Shown: piece after piece, positions 51,139 through 62,300 of the stretch | Layout: each line of letters begins with the position of its first letter | Numbering within the stretch: position 1 is the first letter of the stretch | Assembly: GCA_010909725.1 (NCBI GenBank) | Contig: JAACMV010000011.1 | Coordinates: 930,001-994,000, forward strand | DNA length: 64,000 nucleotides | From: Picochlorum sp. 'celeri' | Lineage: Eukaryota > Chlorophyta > Trebouxiophyceae | Direction of reading: 5' to 3' | Made by a program: the position numbers and the translations under genes | Notes under the pieces: model-generated | The model's input: only the letters and a program-made list of their open reading frames with translations | Databases searched by the model: none | Told to the model about the DNA's origin: nothing

Positions 51139-54100
51139 TTAGACAATATCTGAAAATGGCATGTATGGTCCTGCAGCCAAAATTCGAGGACTCTCTGGCG
51201 TACCATGATCGGGGATTGCTCTGTGCTTTACGCTAGAGTAATGCTGGCTCACTTTGAATGAATCATTTGGATATGTGGGTGTCTTTTCTGCTGATACAGG
51301 TGAAGGGGAAAAGTCACCAATGTCCAAGAGTTCTGTGTCCAAATCAAGAGACTCATCATTCTCTAGGTCTGAGATGGAAAACTCAGAAAATGAGAGAGAT
51401 TCTGCTGCTGTGGACCCTTCCGACGCTTCTTTCGTTGAAAAGAGGTACTGAAGAGGTTCCAATACATGCAGCTCGCGCTTCGGAGGTGTCAGTGCATGGC
51501 CTGGTGACATGCTACTTTGTTGCAGTGCATGTCGGACCTTCACTGATAATTCTTGCCTCTTTTGTTCGAATGCTTCCGAGATACTGTCCAGATCTAGATT
51601 AGATGCGAATGTATTCTTCTCATATGAGACTCGTTCGTGTGAGTTGTTCTCCACAACATGTTCGATGCTACTGTCGGCATCCACATCGGTTGCAGTGTCC
51701 TCTAGCATGGCTCCTAGAGTCTCTTGAAGTTCCTCATCAACATTTTCCCAGTATGATTGACGATAAAGGTCGTATGCAATTTTCTTCTGAAGAATAAAGT
51801 GCTCAAGGTTCTTACGGATGCGAATTTGTTCCGCAGAATGGTCCCTCCATGCTTTGAATGCCACACCAAGCCTTCTTCTGAATGACTCTTCCATCATCTC
51901 GACCATTGCCATTCGCCTCTCCTTTCTCTCAATCGCCGCAATTCGCCAAGAGAAGAATGATTCTTTCGTGAGCTTGAAAGATAAACGGTCCACAGCATGG
52001 AGCACCACGAGACTGTTTCTAGTTTGAACTTGTGTTTCATACCTCCATGCAATAAAGATGTCTGTGATACACTGCGATGCTCGCTTTTGTGCAATCATCC
52101 TGAAACTCTTCTGGCGTTTGAATGCATCGCAAGAAGCCTGATGATTCCAGGAGGAAAATGCAATCCGTTTCGTTGCTTGCAACTGCTGCTGGCGTCGTTG
52201 ATCAAAGGCTGCGAGGCCACTCTGGATGTTCTTCAATCGGCATCTCCAGGCAGTAAATGCCTCTTTCAATGCATGTCGCCTGTTTCGTTTCATATAGATC
52301 ACTTCCATTCTATTGAGGTACATGGATTTTCCTGCCGCATCCTCAGACACTTGACGCCAGTGCTGGAATGCCTGGCGGGAGCGCACCTCGGACAACTTCA
52401 AAATAGCTCTATGCAATTGAAGAATACGGGCTGACGAGTCATCGCACTTATTCTTCCAAGACGTGAAAGCTGCCCTTTGTAGTCTCTCAGCATAACCGTC
52501 CATGATTTGATAGGCACTTTGTGCCAATGACTTGTTGTATCCCGCCAGACTTTTCCAGAATGTAAACAGTCGAGCCCTCATCTCCACAGTCTTCCGTTCA
52601 AACAAGACATCACAAGCATACGACACGTCCTTCATGATCTCTGTATGGGACTTCCAACCCTTTACGACTCTATTCATAGTTTTCATTACTCTCCAGGCAT
52701 CGGCCTTTTGTTCCTGCATGCGATCTGAAATTTGACTCCGAGACACTTGGAGCCAAACACCAAAAGCCCATCGAGCCCTTGATTCATCAACACGTGCCTT
52801 TCCGGTCAGGGCAACATTGTTGAGGTACTTTTCCATCGACGTATGCTTTCTCCAAGATACAAACACTTGATTTATCGAGTGCCACTCTTTTCGAAGCTTG
52901 AAATTGTGGCAATTTGCATTTCTGCCAGATGTTTCTTCAACCTCAAACATCCATGATTGCCATACAGCTCTCTTCAATTTTTGATCCATCTGACACTTGA
53001 CATTCTCAAGACATGCTTTAAATCTATTGTGATTCTCAACAGCGGTACCAAGTGCCCAGAATGCCCGAGCGCAGAGCCTACCAGAGTGCCAATGTGCAGC
53101 CTTGACATGCAACGCATGCTGCCTCATATTTTCCTTTGCATTATTGCGGAGCACATCAAACGCACTCCTCATACGCTTCTTGGACCATACATCAGTATAG
53201 TTGATCAAATTCATGAAAGTGCGATTCGATTTCTGATTGGTCGCCCTCCACGCTGCAAACGCATCCTTCATCTGTTTGCGTTCTCGGCGCTGCACACAAA
53301 GTCCTACAAGTTTCCTATGCATCTTGCCTTCATGTGCCAGGGATCGCCACCATGCTAGCGCATCATACTTGATGAGTTGATCTCTCTTCTTTTGAGCAGC
53401 ATCAATGTGCAGTCGAGCACGGGTCTTGTACGCCGCGTGCTCCTTCCAGAACCACAATGCCTTTTCCATGCACCGTTCTGCTCTCGATTGCACAAACTCG
53501 ATGAGCTTCCTACGACGCTGGCATTTGAAAGCCGTTCTATTCCTCCAAAGTTCACAAGAATGATGCAGAAGATCTTGCATGCGACGGTGTTCCAAATCCG
53601 CAACATGGCTTTCAATGGCAGCAACCTGTGCCAATCTCTCTTTCCATGCAGCAAACACTCTCCTTCTCGTCCAAGCAACATCGAAATTGACAGATCTTTC
53701 ATACTCAATCTTCTCAGCATGCACATCATCAACAGTTACCCTCCAAACTCGCAATATATCAGCTTGCTGCTGACGTTTCTGTCGCATACTGACTCTATGC
53801 TCCAGGCATGCAGCCTGGATTTTGATCTCCACTGTCCTGTTTCTCCATGCTCTAAAGACAGATGCACTTATATTTTCCTCATACCGCATACCAGCAAATA
53901 CAAGAATCCTTTGGGCTTCTCGACTTCGCGCACTCCTCTTTTTCCATGCAGAGAACACCCTCTTTGCTAGCTGCGATTGTGCAATCAAAGTTGCATCATT
54001 GTTCAAGCTTTCCTCTGCCCTTGCTTTATCCCGCGATTCCTCACTCACTCGCCTCCATTCCACAAAAGCATTCTGCATCCTCAAAACCGACATTCGCCGA

Positions 54101-55143
54101 ACTCCCACCCTCAATTTCCTCCGCCTCTCAGCCTTTTCCACAACCCGCTCACCCCATGCATCAAGAACCCTCAATGCCATCCTGACTTGATTTCTCCGTC
54201 TCATTTTCAACACGACAGTGTCACAGTATTTCGACCTGGCTGCCAGCATCTTCCATGCAATGAGAACACGACGGCCCAAAATGGTGGCCTTTTTTGTCTC
54301 CAGCAGAGCAGCTCCCCACTGAATCCTGGTAGTAAGACGCGCATGCACATCCGCCAACGCTTCATTCTTATCATTCAACGCCTCCAGAAGCAGTTCAATT
54401 TCCTCTTGAACATCCTTCCGAGCACACTGAACCTGCTGCGCTGCCCACTGACGAAGGCCTTCCACATCCTCAACAGCCTTTTCCACCCGAGCTTCAAGTA
54501 CCATCCTCCTTTGCTTTTCCTTCTCAACAAACCGAATCCATTCTTGAACCATCATACCTGAAATGGTTTGAATCGATCCAGTTTCCAAACTACTCGTCAG
54601 ATGGCCCTTGTGTACCAGACTACTACCAGACGTATACTCCACCACACCAAGTCGATGCATCTGCACCCTCATCTCACAATGAGGCAGTTTCCTATTCTGC
54701 AATGTCACCACCGTGGAATTCCAGTGGATCCTATCCAGCGCACTGCCCTCTACAACATTCCATTGCTCATAAATCCCAAAACGAGGACTATAAAACGCAA
54801 TCTTATGCATTCCCTTTTTCTTTGCCTGAAGCATGGCATGGTTGGCAACCATGCTCCGAAACCCAACCCACTCTCCATGCCGAACAACCTCCAAGTGCAC
54901 CGACACGTCGTCTGGATCAGCATTCTCACACGGAGCAAGGGTATACAAGTCTCCACAACCACTAGAAGATTCAGACGATGCAATTGGAATCTTCACCGCC
55001 GCAAGGTATACTCCCTTCACTTTAAACGCCACCACATCTCCCGAGTTCAACCCAGCCCTCGCCAACGTACTCTTCACAAATGATCGACCCATCCGGGTCT
55101 CCTCACCACCGCCAAACTGGCGCCGGTCGTGCTGTTCCGCCAT
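51139..55143 (-). CDS. Sfi1-like centrin-binding repeat protein
   Basis: 1334 residues from the ATG at 55143; an ATG at 55215 is an alternative. Residues ~25-215 are a globular N-terminal region without a recognised domain (RAGLNSGDVVAFKVKGVYL). From ~215 the protein is helical, and from ~290 to ~1160 it carries about 25 repeats of the form [AVL]F-x-x-W[KR] (VFSAWKKR, VFRAWRNR, VFAAWKER, AFAAWRAT, LFTFWKSL, AFKAWRDH), spaced ~33-38 residues. This is the Sfi1 pattern, each repeat binding one centrin along a fibre at basal bodies or centrosomes. The C-terminal ~170 residues are acidic and Ser-rich with many SP/TP sites, plausible phosphorylation targets. A flagellate life stage is compatible, not proven. 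Confidence 0.82.
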   Translation of the reverse strand: MAEQHDRRQFGGGEETRMGRSFVKSTLARAGLNSGDVVAFKVKGVYLAAVKIPIASSESSSGCGDLYTLAPCENADPDDVSVHLEVVRHGEWVGFRSMVANHAMLQAKKKGMHKIAFYSPRFGIYEQWNVVEGSALDRIHWNSTVVTLQNRKLPHCEMRVQMHRLGVVEYTSGSSLVHKGHLTSSLETGSIQTISGMMVQEWIRFVEKEKQRRMVLEARVEKAVEDVEGLRQWAAQQVQCARKDVQEEIELLLEALNDKNEALADVHARLTTRIQWGAALLETKKATILGRRVLIAWKMLAARSKYCDTVVLKMRRRNQVRMALRVLDAWGERVVEKAERRRKLRVGVRRMSVLRMQNAFVEWRRVSEESRDKARAEESLNNDATLIAQSQLAKRVFSAWKKRSARSREAQRILVFAGMRYEENISASVFRAWRNRTVEIKIQAACLEHRVSMRQKRQQQADILRVWRVTVDDVHAEKIEYERSVNFDVAWTRRRVFAAWKERLAQVAAIESHVADLEHRRMQDLLHHSCELWRNRTAFKCQRRRKLIEFVQSRAERCMEKALWFWKEHAAYKTRARLHIDAAQKKRDQLIKYDALAWWRSLAHEGKMHRKLVGLCVQRRERKQMKDAFAAWRATNQKSNRTFMNLINYTDVWSKKRMRSAFDVLRNNAKENMRQHALHVKAAHWHSGRLCARAFWALGTAVENHNRFKACLENVKCQMDQKLKRAVWQSWMFEVEETSGRNANCHNFKLRKEWHSINQVFVSWRKHTSMEKYLNNVALTGKARVDESRARWAFGVWLQVSRSQISDRMQEQKADAWRVMKTMNRVVKGWKSHTEIMKDVSYACDVLFERKTVEMRARLFTFWKSLAGYNKSLAQSAYQIMDGYAERLQRAAFTSWKNKCDDSSARILQLHRAILKLSEVRSRQAFQHWRQVSEDAAGKSMYLNRMEVIYMKRNRRHALKEAFTAWRCRLKNIQSGLAAFDQRRQQQLQATKRIAFSSWNHQASCDAFKRQKSFRMIAQKRASQCITDIFIAWRYETQVQTRNSLVVLHAVDRLSFKLTKESFFSWRIAAIERKERRMAMVEMMEESFRRRLGVAFKAWRDHSAEQIRIRKNLEHFILQKKIAYDLYRQSYWENVDEELQETLGAMLEDTATDVDADSSIEHVVENNSHERVSYEKNTFASNLDLDSISEAFEQKRQELSVKVRHALQQSSMSPGHALTPPKRELHVLEPLQYLFSTKEASEGSTAAESLSFSEFSISDLENDESLDLDTELLDIGDFSPSPVSAEKTPTYPNDSFKVSQHYSSVKHRAIPDHGTPESPRILAAGPYMPFSDIV

Positions 55144-55243
55144 ACTCGTTCGCCCCACAGAGAGACACTGAGCACGATCACAAAGCCCTGTAAAATAAAC
55201 AGTGGTCCATGACATACCGAAGCACCCAAAGAAACACCCCAAG

Positions 55244-55690
55244 AAAACTCAGTTCAGCCGAGGTCGTTACACGGTCGTTGGAATTGTTGACAATCATCCC
55301 ACAGGACTGTTGCAACTGGCACTATACGGGTATACACACGCACCAAAAGTCTAAAAAAGATATTTAAATTGTATCCTATACCAAAAGCAGCAAGACACTC
55401 GTTCTCAGAGTCGCACGGTGAAAGTCACGAACGACAACATCTCTGCTAGAGCATATTCACCATGCTGAAGGAACCCAATGCCATATAGTAAAATATACTC
55501 TGCTCTGAAACTCATACTGCATTGCTATCAAGATCAAACATGACACGGCGGAGTGCCTGAAGCCGTGATGTGTCCGTAAATCGATACATAAAAAACATAC
55601 ACCCAGCCTTTTTGTCCTTTTGTTCCCAAGGCGGTACATCGAATGAGCACGAATTATACTAGAGAATTTTGCATTAGGAATTGTAATAGC
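55244..55690. other. Divergent intergenic region
   Basis: Between the Sfi1-like gene (-) and CNOT3 (+). A splice-acceptor-like tract (TGTTTATTTTACAG on the minus strand near 55190) hints at a 5'-UTR intron in the Sfi1-like gene. No other gene or strong repeat seen. Confidence 0.4.
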
Positions 55691-57415
55691 ATGGCGACGC
55701 TTCGTAAATTGCAAGCGGAGATTGAAAAAACGCTCAAAAAAGTCGCGGAGGGTTTGGAGGAATACGATGACATTTTTGAGCAGTTGACGACGACAGAGAA
55801 TTCAAATGCAAGGGATAAATATGAGTCTAATTTGAAGAGCGAGTTGAAACGGTTGCAAAAGTATCGAGAGCAAATCAAATCATGGATTGGGAACAATGAT
55901 GTCAAGGAGAAGGATGATTTGCTGACGGCTCGTCGGGATATTGAGCGTCGAATGGAACGGTATAAAGCATTTGAAAAAGAGGCCAAGACAAAGGCGTACA
56001 GCAAGGAGGGTTTGCAGGCAGCAGCGGCCAAGTCGGATCCCAAGGAACGGGCCAAACAGGAGGCAAGGGAGTGGTTGAATGGTACAGTTGAAACTATGTC
56101 GACTCGAATTGATGAAATAGAAGTTGAGATAGAGGACATTCATGGTGGTAAGTCGAAGAAGAAGAGCAAGTCTTCGCCTCGTGTGACACTGCTTGAAGAC
56201 ACTATGGAAAGGCATCAGTTGCACGTTGCGAGGTTGGAGCAGATGCTTCGGTTGTTGGATAATGATGTGATTCGGGTGGAGGATGTGGAGGATATTCAAG
56301 AGTTGGTGGATGATTATTTGGAGAGATGTGAGGAGAGTCCTGATGAGTTTGTCAACCCAGATGATATATATCTTGAGATGCTTGATATTCTAGAGGCGCA
56401 TCAGGATTTGGGGGTTGTGTCTGGTCCAAAGGAGAAGAGTTGGAAGGAGAAGGAGAAGGAAAAGGAGAGAGAGAGGGAGGAGAAGGAGAGGGAAAAACAA
56501 AAGGCAGCTGCAGCTGCTGCCAAGGCATTGCTGGCTGCGCAGGGGAATTTGAGACTGGTGAATGATGACAAGCCTGCTGTGACTCCATCAAAGGTGGCTC
56601 CTGTGGCGGCGGTGGCAGCAGCACCGGTTGCGGCAGCAGCACCGGCTGTGCCACCTCCACCTCCACCACCTCCGCCTCCTGCTGGAAGTAAGAAGGAACC
56701 AGAGTCGCCCATGTCTGGATCTGGGGCACTGTCAGCACCTGGAACACCAGTGCATGCATTTGCAGCAGTTGCGGGCGCTGCTGCTGGAGCTGGTGTGAAA
56801 TCGACGGACTCATTTCCAGCTCTCGGTGTGCCATCTGAGCGAGATGTCAAGAGCCCCAAAGCAGCAGACTTTAGTGAGCAGCCTGCTATTGATAGCTCAA
56901 AACTGGAAAATGGGTTGAATCAGGTGATGGATTTGATGGAGAATATGAGGATAAAAGACTCTAAAGTGGAGTTGTCGTTGCCTCAGAAACTCCAAATGCT
57001 CCAGATTTCAGCACCACGATCAATCCCTCAGGTCAGTGATTCAAGGTGGACCTTACCATCACAAAGACCTGTGCCATCTCCAGTGCCTCCCCCTCCATCG
57101 TATCCCAGTCAGAAGCTCCCTATTTATGAAGCTCCAGCGTTGTTTGACAAATTAGATACCGAAACATTGATGTATGCATTCTACTTCCAGCCAGCATCAA
57201 TGCAGCAGTTGTTAGCAGCGCGGTCGCTGAAGAATAAATCATGGCACTTCAATGAAAACAGCCAGCGCTGGTACACATCAGCAGATGGAAACCCATCCGT
57301 TGCATCCCTCCCAAAGCATCGTGGGGATGGAAGCGCCAGCAACCAGCAGAATATTTATTTTGATCCCATGGTCCAACCAAACAGAGAGGGGTGGGCATTC
57401 AAATATGGATCATAA
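55691..57415 (+). CDS. CNOT3: CCR4-NOT complex subunit 3 (NOT3/5)
   Basis: 574 residues from the ATG at 55691 (MATLRKLQAEIEKTLKKV); an ATG at 55643 in frame would add 16. The NOT3 N-terminal coiled coil fills ~1-230 (GLEEYDDIFEQL, LKRLQKYREQIKSW). The middle has a charged run (KEKEKEKEREREEKE), Ala-rich stretches and a ten-Pro tract. The C-terminal NOT box lies at ~470-574: LDTETLMYAFYFQPASMQQLL, LKNKSWHFNENSQRWY, YFDPMVQPNREGWAFKY. It scaffolds the CCR4-NOT deadenylase and links it to decay factors. Intron-free here. Confidence 0.95.
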   Translation: MATLRKLQAEIEKTLKKVAEGLEEYDDIFEQLTTTENSNARDKYESNLKSELKRLQKYREQIKSWIGNNDVKEKDDLLTARRDIERRMERYKAFEKEAKTKAYSKEGLQAAAAKSDPKERAKQEAREWLNGTVETMSTRIDEIEVEIEDIHGGKSKKKSKSSPRVTLLEDTMERHQLHVARLEQMLRLLDNDVIRVEDVEDIQELVDDYLERCEESPDEFVNPDDIYLEMLDILEAHQDLGVVSGPKEKSWKEKEKEKEREREEKEREKQKAAAAAAKALLAAQGNLRLVNDDKPAVTPSKVAPVAAVAAAPVAAAAPAVPPPPPPPPPPAGSKKEPESPMSGSGALSAPGTPVHAFAAVAGAAAGAGVKSTDSFPALGVPSERDVKSPKAADFSEQPAIDSSKLENGLNQVMDLMENMRIKDSKVELSLPQKLQMLQISAPRSIPQVSDSRWTLPSQRPVPSPVPPPPSYPSQKLPIYEAPALFDKLDTETLMYAFYFQPASMQQLLAARSLKNKSWHFNENSQRWYTSADGNPSVASLPKHRGDGSASNQQNIYFDPMVQPNREGWAFKYGS

Positions 57416-57485
57416 GCTCTTGTCTTTTTCTGTGTACTTGTAATATGATTGCCGTGGCATAGAAATCTCCCATTCTCTTCAACCC

Positions 57486-58510
57486 ATGACAAAAATTGGA
57501 TTCATCGCTGACTGCCAATATGGCGACCTGGTGCGACGATATGCCACGCGTGTCGCCATCTATGATCATATATTCATATAATTCATATTCTGCAGGACGA
57601 TCAGCATCAGGAAGGAAGGGTCCAGAGATTTCGAGACGTCCCTGACAAACTGAAAAGGGCCCTTGAGGCCCTGTCGGATTGCGACATTGTGGTGCACTTG
57701 GGCGATATTATTCAGAGCCACACGTCGAAAGAGATAACCGAGGATGAATTCAACCTCATTTGCTCGATATTTGAAGAACATGCGGCCCACATGGAATGTG
57801 TACATGTCTTGGGCAACCATTGTATACAAACTCTTGGGAGGGAGACTGTCATGGAAAGGTTGAGAATCCCAGAACCTGGATACTACACTCGAGATATTGC
57901 GGCTAATTGGAAACTCATAGTTCTAGATACGACAGAAATGAGTGGTCACAGTCAGTTTCCAGATGACTCGGACCAGGTTCTGGAAGCCAATGCGTACTGG
58001 GAAGAGCATCCCCTGTCACCATTTGATGCCCACATGGTGTCATGGAATGGTGGCATCACGGCCAAGCAGCGAGAATGGCTTGATAATGAGTTAGAATGTG
58101 CCCAATCATCCGGTACATGCGTGATTATTGTTGCCCACCATCAGGTCTGTCCTGGAGCAGCCAGAATGACACATTTGGCCTGGAATCATGGACAGATTTT
58201 GGAAACAATTACCAAATACAGTGCCGTGAAATTGTTTTTGGCTGGACACGATCATATAGGAGGAGGAAATGCGTTGTGTTTACGGGAGAAGGCCAGGAAC
58301 ATGCAATACTTTGTGACTGTCCCAGCCATCCTAGAAGCTCCAGAGGGCTCCAATGCCCATGTTGCAATTGATTTGGACATGTTCCATGAGCAGGGCTGTA
58401 CTATACAAAAGCCTTCGTCCGCCGATGATGATGGTACAATGCCCATCATACCATTCGGGGCGAGATGCCATCACATCATGGAGCACTTGGGTGACTTTAG
58501 CACATCCTGA
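57486..58510 (+). CDS. ADPRM-like Mn-dependent ADP-ribose/CDP-alcohol diphosphatase, one intron
   Basis: Exons 57486-57530 and 57596-58510 (65-nt intron, GTGCGA donor) give 319 residues. Exon 1 encodes the first metal motif (MTKIGFIADCQYGDL) and joins to DDQHQEGRVQRF, as in the family. Further metallophosphoesterase motifs: VVHLGDIIQ, VLGNHC, AHHQVCPGA and LFLAGHDHIGG, completing the D-x-H / GDxx / GNH / H / GHxH set with expected variants. Family members split ADP-ribose and CDP-choline-type substrates with Mn. No targeting signal. Three stacked hairpins begin 15 nt after its stop. Confidence 0.85.
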
Positions 58511-59300
58511 GCACGTGACAGACGGAGAGAATCTCTCAATGGCCTGCCAGGCTGGGCCATCAATCGTGCTGGGCAATCGGCGATTGATCGAAAAATGTCC
58601 ACCCTCTCAGAATCTGTTACTATTGCAAAATAAATATTATATTAGGTAAGAATTGACATAAATGAAGTCGACGATTCATGTCGAGGCGTGTATTTGGGTT
58701 TAGACGCGTCGCTTTCAATCAAATGCCTTCAATCTCTGAAAGGCGCTATTGTGCCATTTGGGACTATGTAAACCATTAAAATGGTTTGATCATCTTTTTA
58801 AATAAAATTTTGATCGAGTTTATTGCATTTTCTTGGTGAGATGGAAGGGGTTATTGACGTTTGTGAAAGGCGTGCGAATGCCGGGCTGCCAAGTTGCGTA
58901 CGGCAGTCTCAGGCAGAAATACGTTTCGGGGGAGGTGATGGGTTGATATATATATCCTTTGGGGTGACAACAGGGCCATGGTGTGGCAGGTTGTCGACCA
59001 TCTGCTGACGGTCGCTATGGTAGGGTGAGGCGTGGGTGTTTTGTAGTGACCTTCGATCGGGGGGTAGGGTTGACCGGGGATTGTTTGGGATGTCCATGTT
59101 TGAACCTGTGTGATTGACGACGCATGTGTGGTGCTGCAGAGACGATACCATCCTTTATGCGAATAGTTTGTGCTCGAAAACAGGGAATGGAGCACCTGTA
59201 TTCAGCCATAGTAGTGCACTGGTGATATCAAGAGGCCTGATTGATGTAGACTGGCCAGTGTTGCAGAGTAAAACCTGAAAATAGATTGATTTGTTCAGAG
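58511..59300. repeat. Hairpin-rich intergenic interval
   Basis: GAGAGA-A-TCTCTC at 58525-58537; ATGGCC/GGCCAT at 58539-58560; ATCAATCG/CGATTGAT at 58559-58588; AAACCATT-AA-AATGGTTT at 58770-58787. All are perfect. The remainder shows only short open frames without recognisable content, and the right end is the 5' flank of the CW-PWWP-chromo gene. Confidence 0.7.
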
Positions 59301-62300
59301 ATGTCGGGATCACAATCAAATGCGGAAATGGATGCCCTGATGGCATTGGGAGAACTTGCTCATGCGGCATCGTACGTGGATTATGATGATTTTGTGTCCT
59401 TGTGTTGTCAGTGCGTGACATTGTGTCTTGTTGTTGCAGTGGAGATCCTGGAGCTATTGACATGAGAGATCACGGTGTTGGAGATGCAGAGGTTCGACCC
59501 CATGTTGATTTAATGGGTCGTGAGTTACAGAAATGGATCCAGTGCTGTCAGTGTGAGAAATGGAGAAAGGTTCCATATTCTGTCGATGCAGATCAGATTC
59601 CTGACAGTTGGACGTGTGCTGACAACGTGTGGGATCCCGTGCATAATTCTTGTGACGTAGATCAAGAGCTTAGTGACGACAAGATTGACGAAATTCTCCA
59701 GGTGCAAGGAGAGCAGGAGCTTGCATATGCACAAGAACAAGCACTGCTGCCCCCCAAGGCTCCAGAATATGCTGGGGCGTACGATGATCCGTATGATGAT
59801 GATTATTATGAAGATAGTGGTAAGAGAGGAGGAAAGAAAGGAAGATGGGGCCGAGGTAGAGGCCGTGGAGGAAGAGGGCGGACAAATGGGTCTGGGAGGC
59901 AGAAAGGAAGGCGTGAGGAGGCTGGCCGAGGTCGAGGAGGTAAGGTTCAAAGTGGTAGAATAGCACATGATGAGGCTGCGGAAGCTCTTTTAGGCATGGT
60001 GGGCAGTGAGCGAGATGCAGTGATGAGGAAATCAGGGGAGCGGTACTATCCTGGGCGCCTGGTGTGGGCAAAAGTAGAGGGACATGATTGGTGGCCTGGA
60101 AAGGTGGTTCGACGTAGAGCTGTTCCTCGAGAAGTAGGATTACCCGAGGACGGACCCACAGCTTTCAGGTATCAGATTCCAGTTGTGTTCTTCACGCCAA
60201 AGGGGATTCCAGGGGAGACTGCATCACCCCAGACAGGTTTGGATGGAATAATCGAGGCCCTGAAGCCTTTATCTACTGAAGAAGCAGCAAATGAAGATGA
60301 AGCAGAGTATGCTTGGCTTGTGGCAGAAGCATTAAAACCGTTCAAAGCTGGGGACACTTGTGGCTCTCCAGAGAACCCACCAACTGATGAACTCTTGATA
60401 CGGTGCATTGAAGCTGCAAATCGAGCCGCAGAAGTGCTGGAAAAGGTGAAAGAAGAGAATGGTGAGCAATATTATAGTAGCGATTCTGATGGCGGCTGGG
60501 GGCCCCAGGTGAATTCAAATACTATATCTTATCGTGGAAGGCGTGGAGGCCGAGGAGGCCGGGGTAGGAAAGGTCGATCCAACAGGCGAGGCAGGGGCAG
60601 AGGGAGATGGGGAAGAATGGATGATGATATGGGGTCTGATGAAGATTATGAGCCAGGTTACGTAGGAGGCTCAGTGGATTATGGATCTGGTGCACCTAAA
60701 ATAATTGTTGAATCTATTTTGGGATGGAGATGGAGAGAGCCATTGTCAACAGTGAAGGATCCCAAGAAGACAGAGGAAGACGTTGCTATGGAATCAGCTG
60801 TAGATGCATTGCTTGCTGCAGCTGATGATGGAAATGATAAGAGCATGGAGTTTTTGGTGAAATATATTGGAAGGAGCCATATCCATGATGAATGGGTTGC
60901 AGAAGCTACTTTGATGCAAATTGCAAAAAGGAAGGTGCTGAATTTCAAAAAGCGTTATGGCTGTGACCTTCCTGATGCTACCCCAGTTTCATTGACAAAT
61001 GAATCTTGGAGCATTCCAGAACGGTTTATTTCCCGACGTGCTGCACCTCATGGTCCAGGCTGGGAAATATTGGTAAAATGGACAAACCTAGGCATAGAAA
61101 ATGCCACCTGGGAGTCTGAATCAGAATCATTCATGTCTCGCCCCGACTGTATTCAACTTGCAAATGAACTGTGGATTAGGCAGGCTAATGCGTTGAGGCG
61201 CTCAACTCCAGAGTCCCAGAGTCGGTCTGAGGAATTATATGAACAATTCAGTTCAAATATAACGGATCTGAAAGAGTCTCCAGACTATACTGATTGGGAA
61301 TTGATGCCTCACCAAGTGGAAGGCTTCAACTGGCTCAGACGACACTGGGCAACGAGAGAAAATTGCTTTTTTGCTGATGATCAGGGTCTTGGAAAGACAG
61401 CTACAGTGCTGTCTTTCATTCGATCATTAAGAAAAGACTTTGCATGCCATAAGCCAATCCTTATCATCGCACCCTCCTCTTCTCTGGCATTTTGGGAGGG
61501 TGAATTCCTCCAATGGCTGGGAAATGACATTGATACCGTAACATATTCTGGTTCAGCAGTAGCAAGGAATATTTTGTTAGACCATGAACTATGGTTATCT
61601 CCCTCAGCTTTGGATGGCAGGGTGGTACATAAAAAGACATTGAATGACAGGGTTCCTAAGTGTGATGTTGTTCTGACAAGCCATGAAGCATTTGCATCAG
61701 ACTCGGTTGAACTGTCTGCGATGAAGTGGGAACTCGTTGTATTTGATGAGCGACACCGCATTCAAAGTGCTGCATTGAAAGCTCACCAATTCATAAACGA
61801 GATTGACTCAGCACACAAAGTACTCCTCGGATGGCCATCACTGCCAAGCAATGTCCAGGAATTGATGGCCGAAGTTAGTTTCATCAAGTCTCAGTTCCAG
61901 AATCTCGAAGATCTACCTGGAAATCTCGATGAAGAGGAAGAGAATGTGCAAATTAAGGCTCTGCAAGCAGAATTGGAGCCTGTGATGCTCCAGCGGCCCA
62001 GATCTATAATTGGGGAAGTCATTGCACCTTCCTATGAAGTTAGAATACCTGTGAAGCTGAGAAAAGAACAGATAGAATCGTATAAAGCTGTCCTTACAAA
62101 ATCGTATGAAGTTTTAGGGGATCCTAAAGCTAGCAGGTTCTCTGGGTACAGAGCTGTTCAACTCAGAGGTGTTGTGAGCGATCTTCGAGCTGTTTGCGCT
62201 CACCCTGGTATTGATAGTGGAGATTCTCTCGATGGCAATCGAATTCAACTCAAACATCAGGATGATCTTGATGAAGCTTTGGGCTTGAGTGAGAAACTTG

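Noticed and set aside
53377..55083. Several plus-strand frames opposite the Sfi1-like gene
   Set aside because: Shadows of the repeat protein; they change frame and lack any motif.
58823..59195. Short frames on both strands upstream of the chromatin gene
   Set aside because: No recognisable content, poor length, and no splice link to the CW-PWWP gene.
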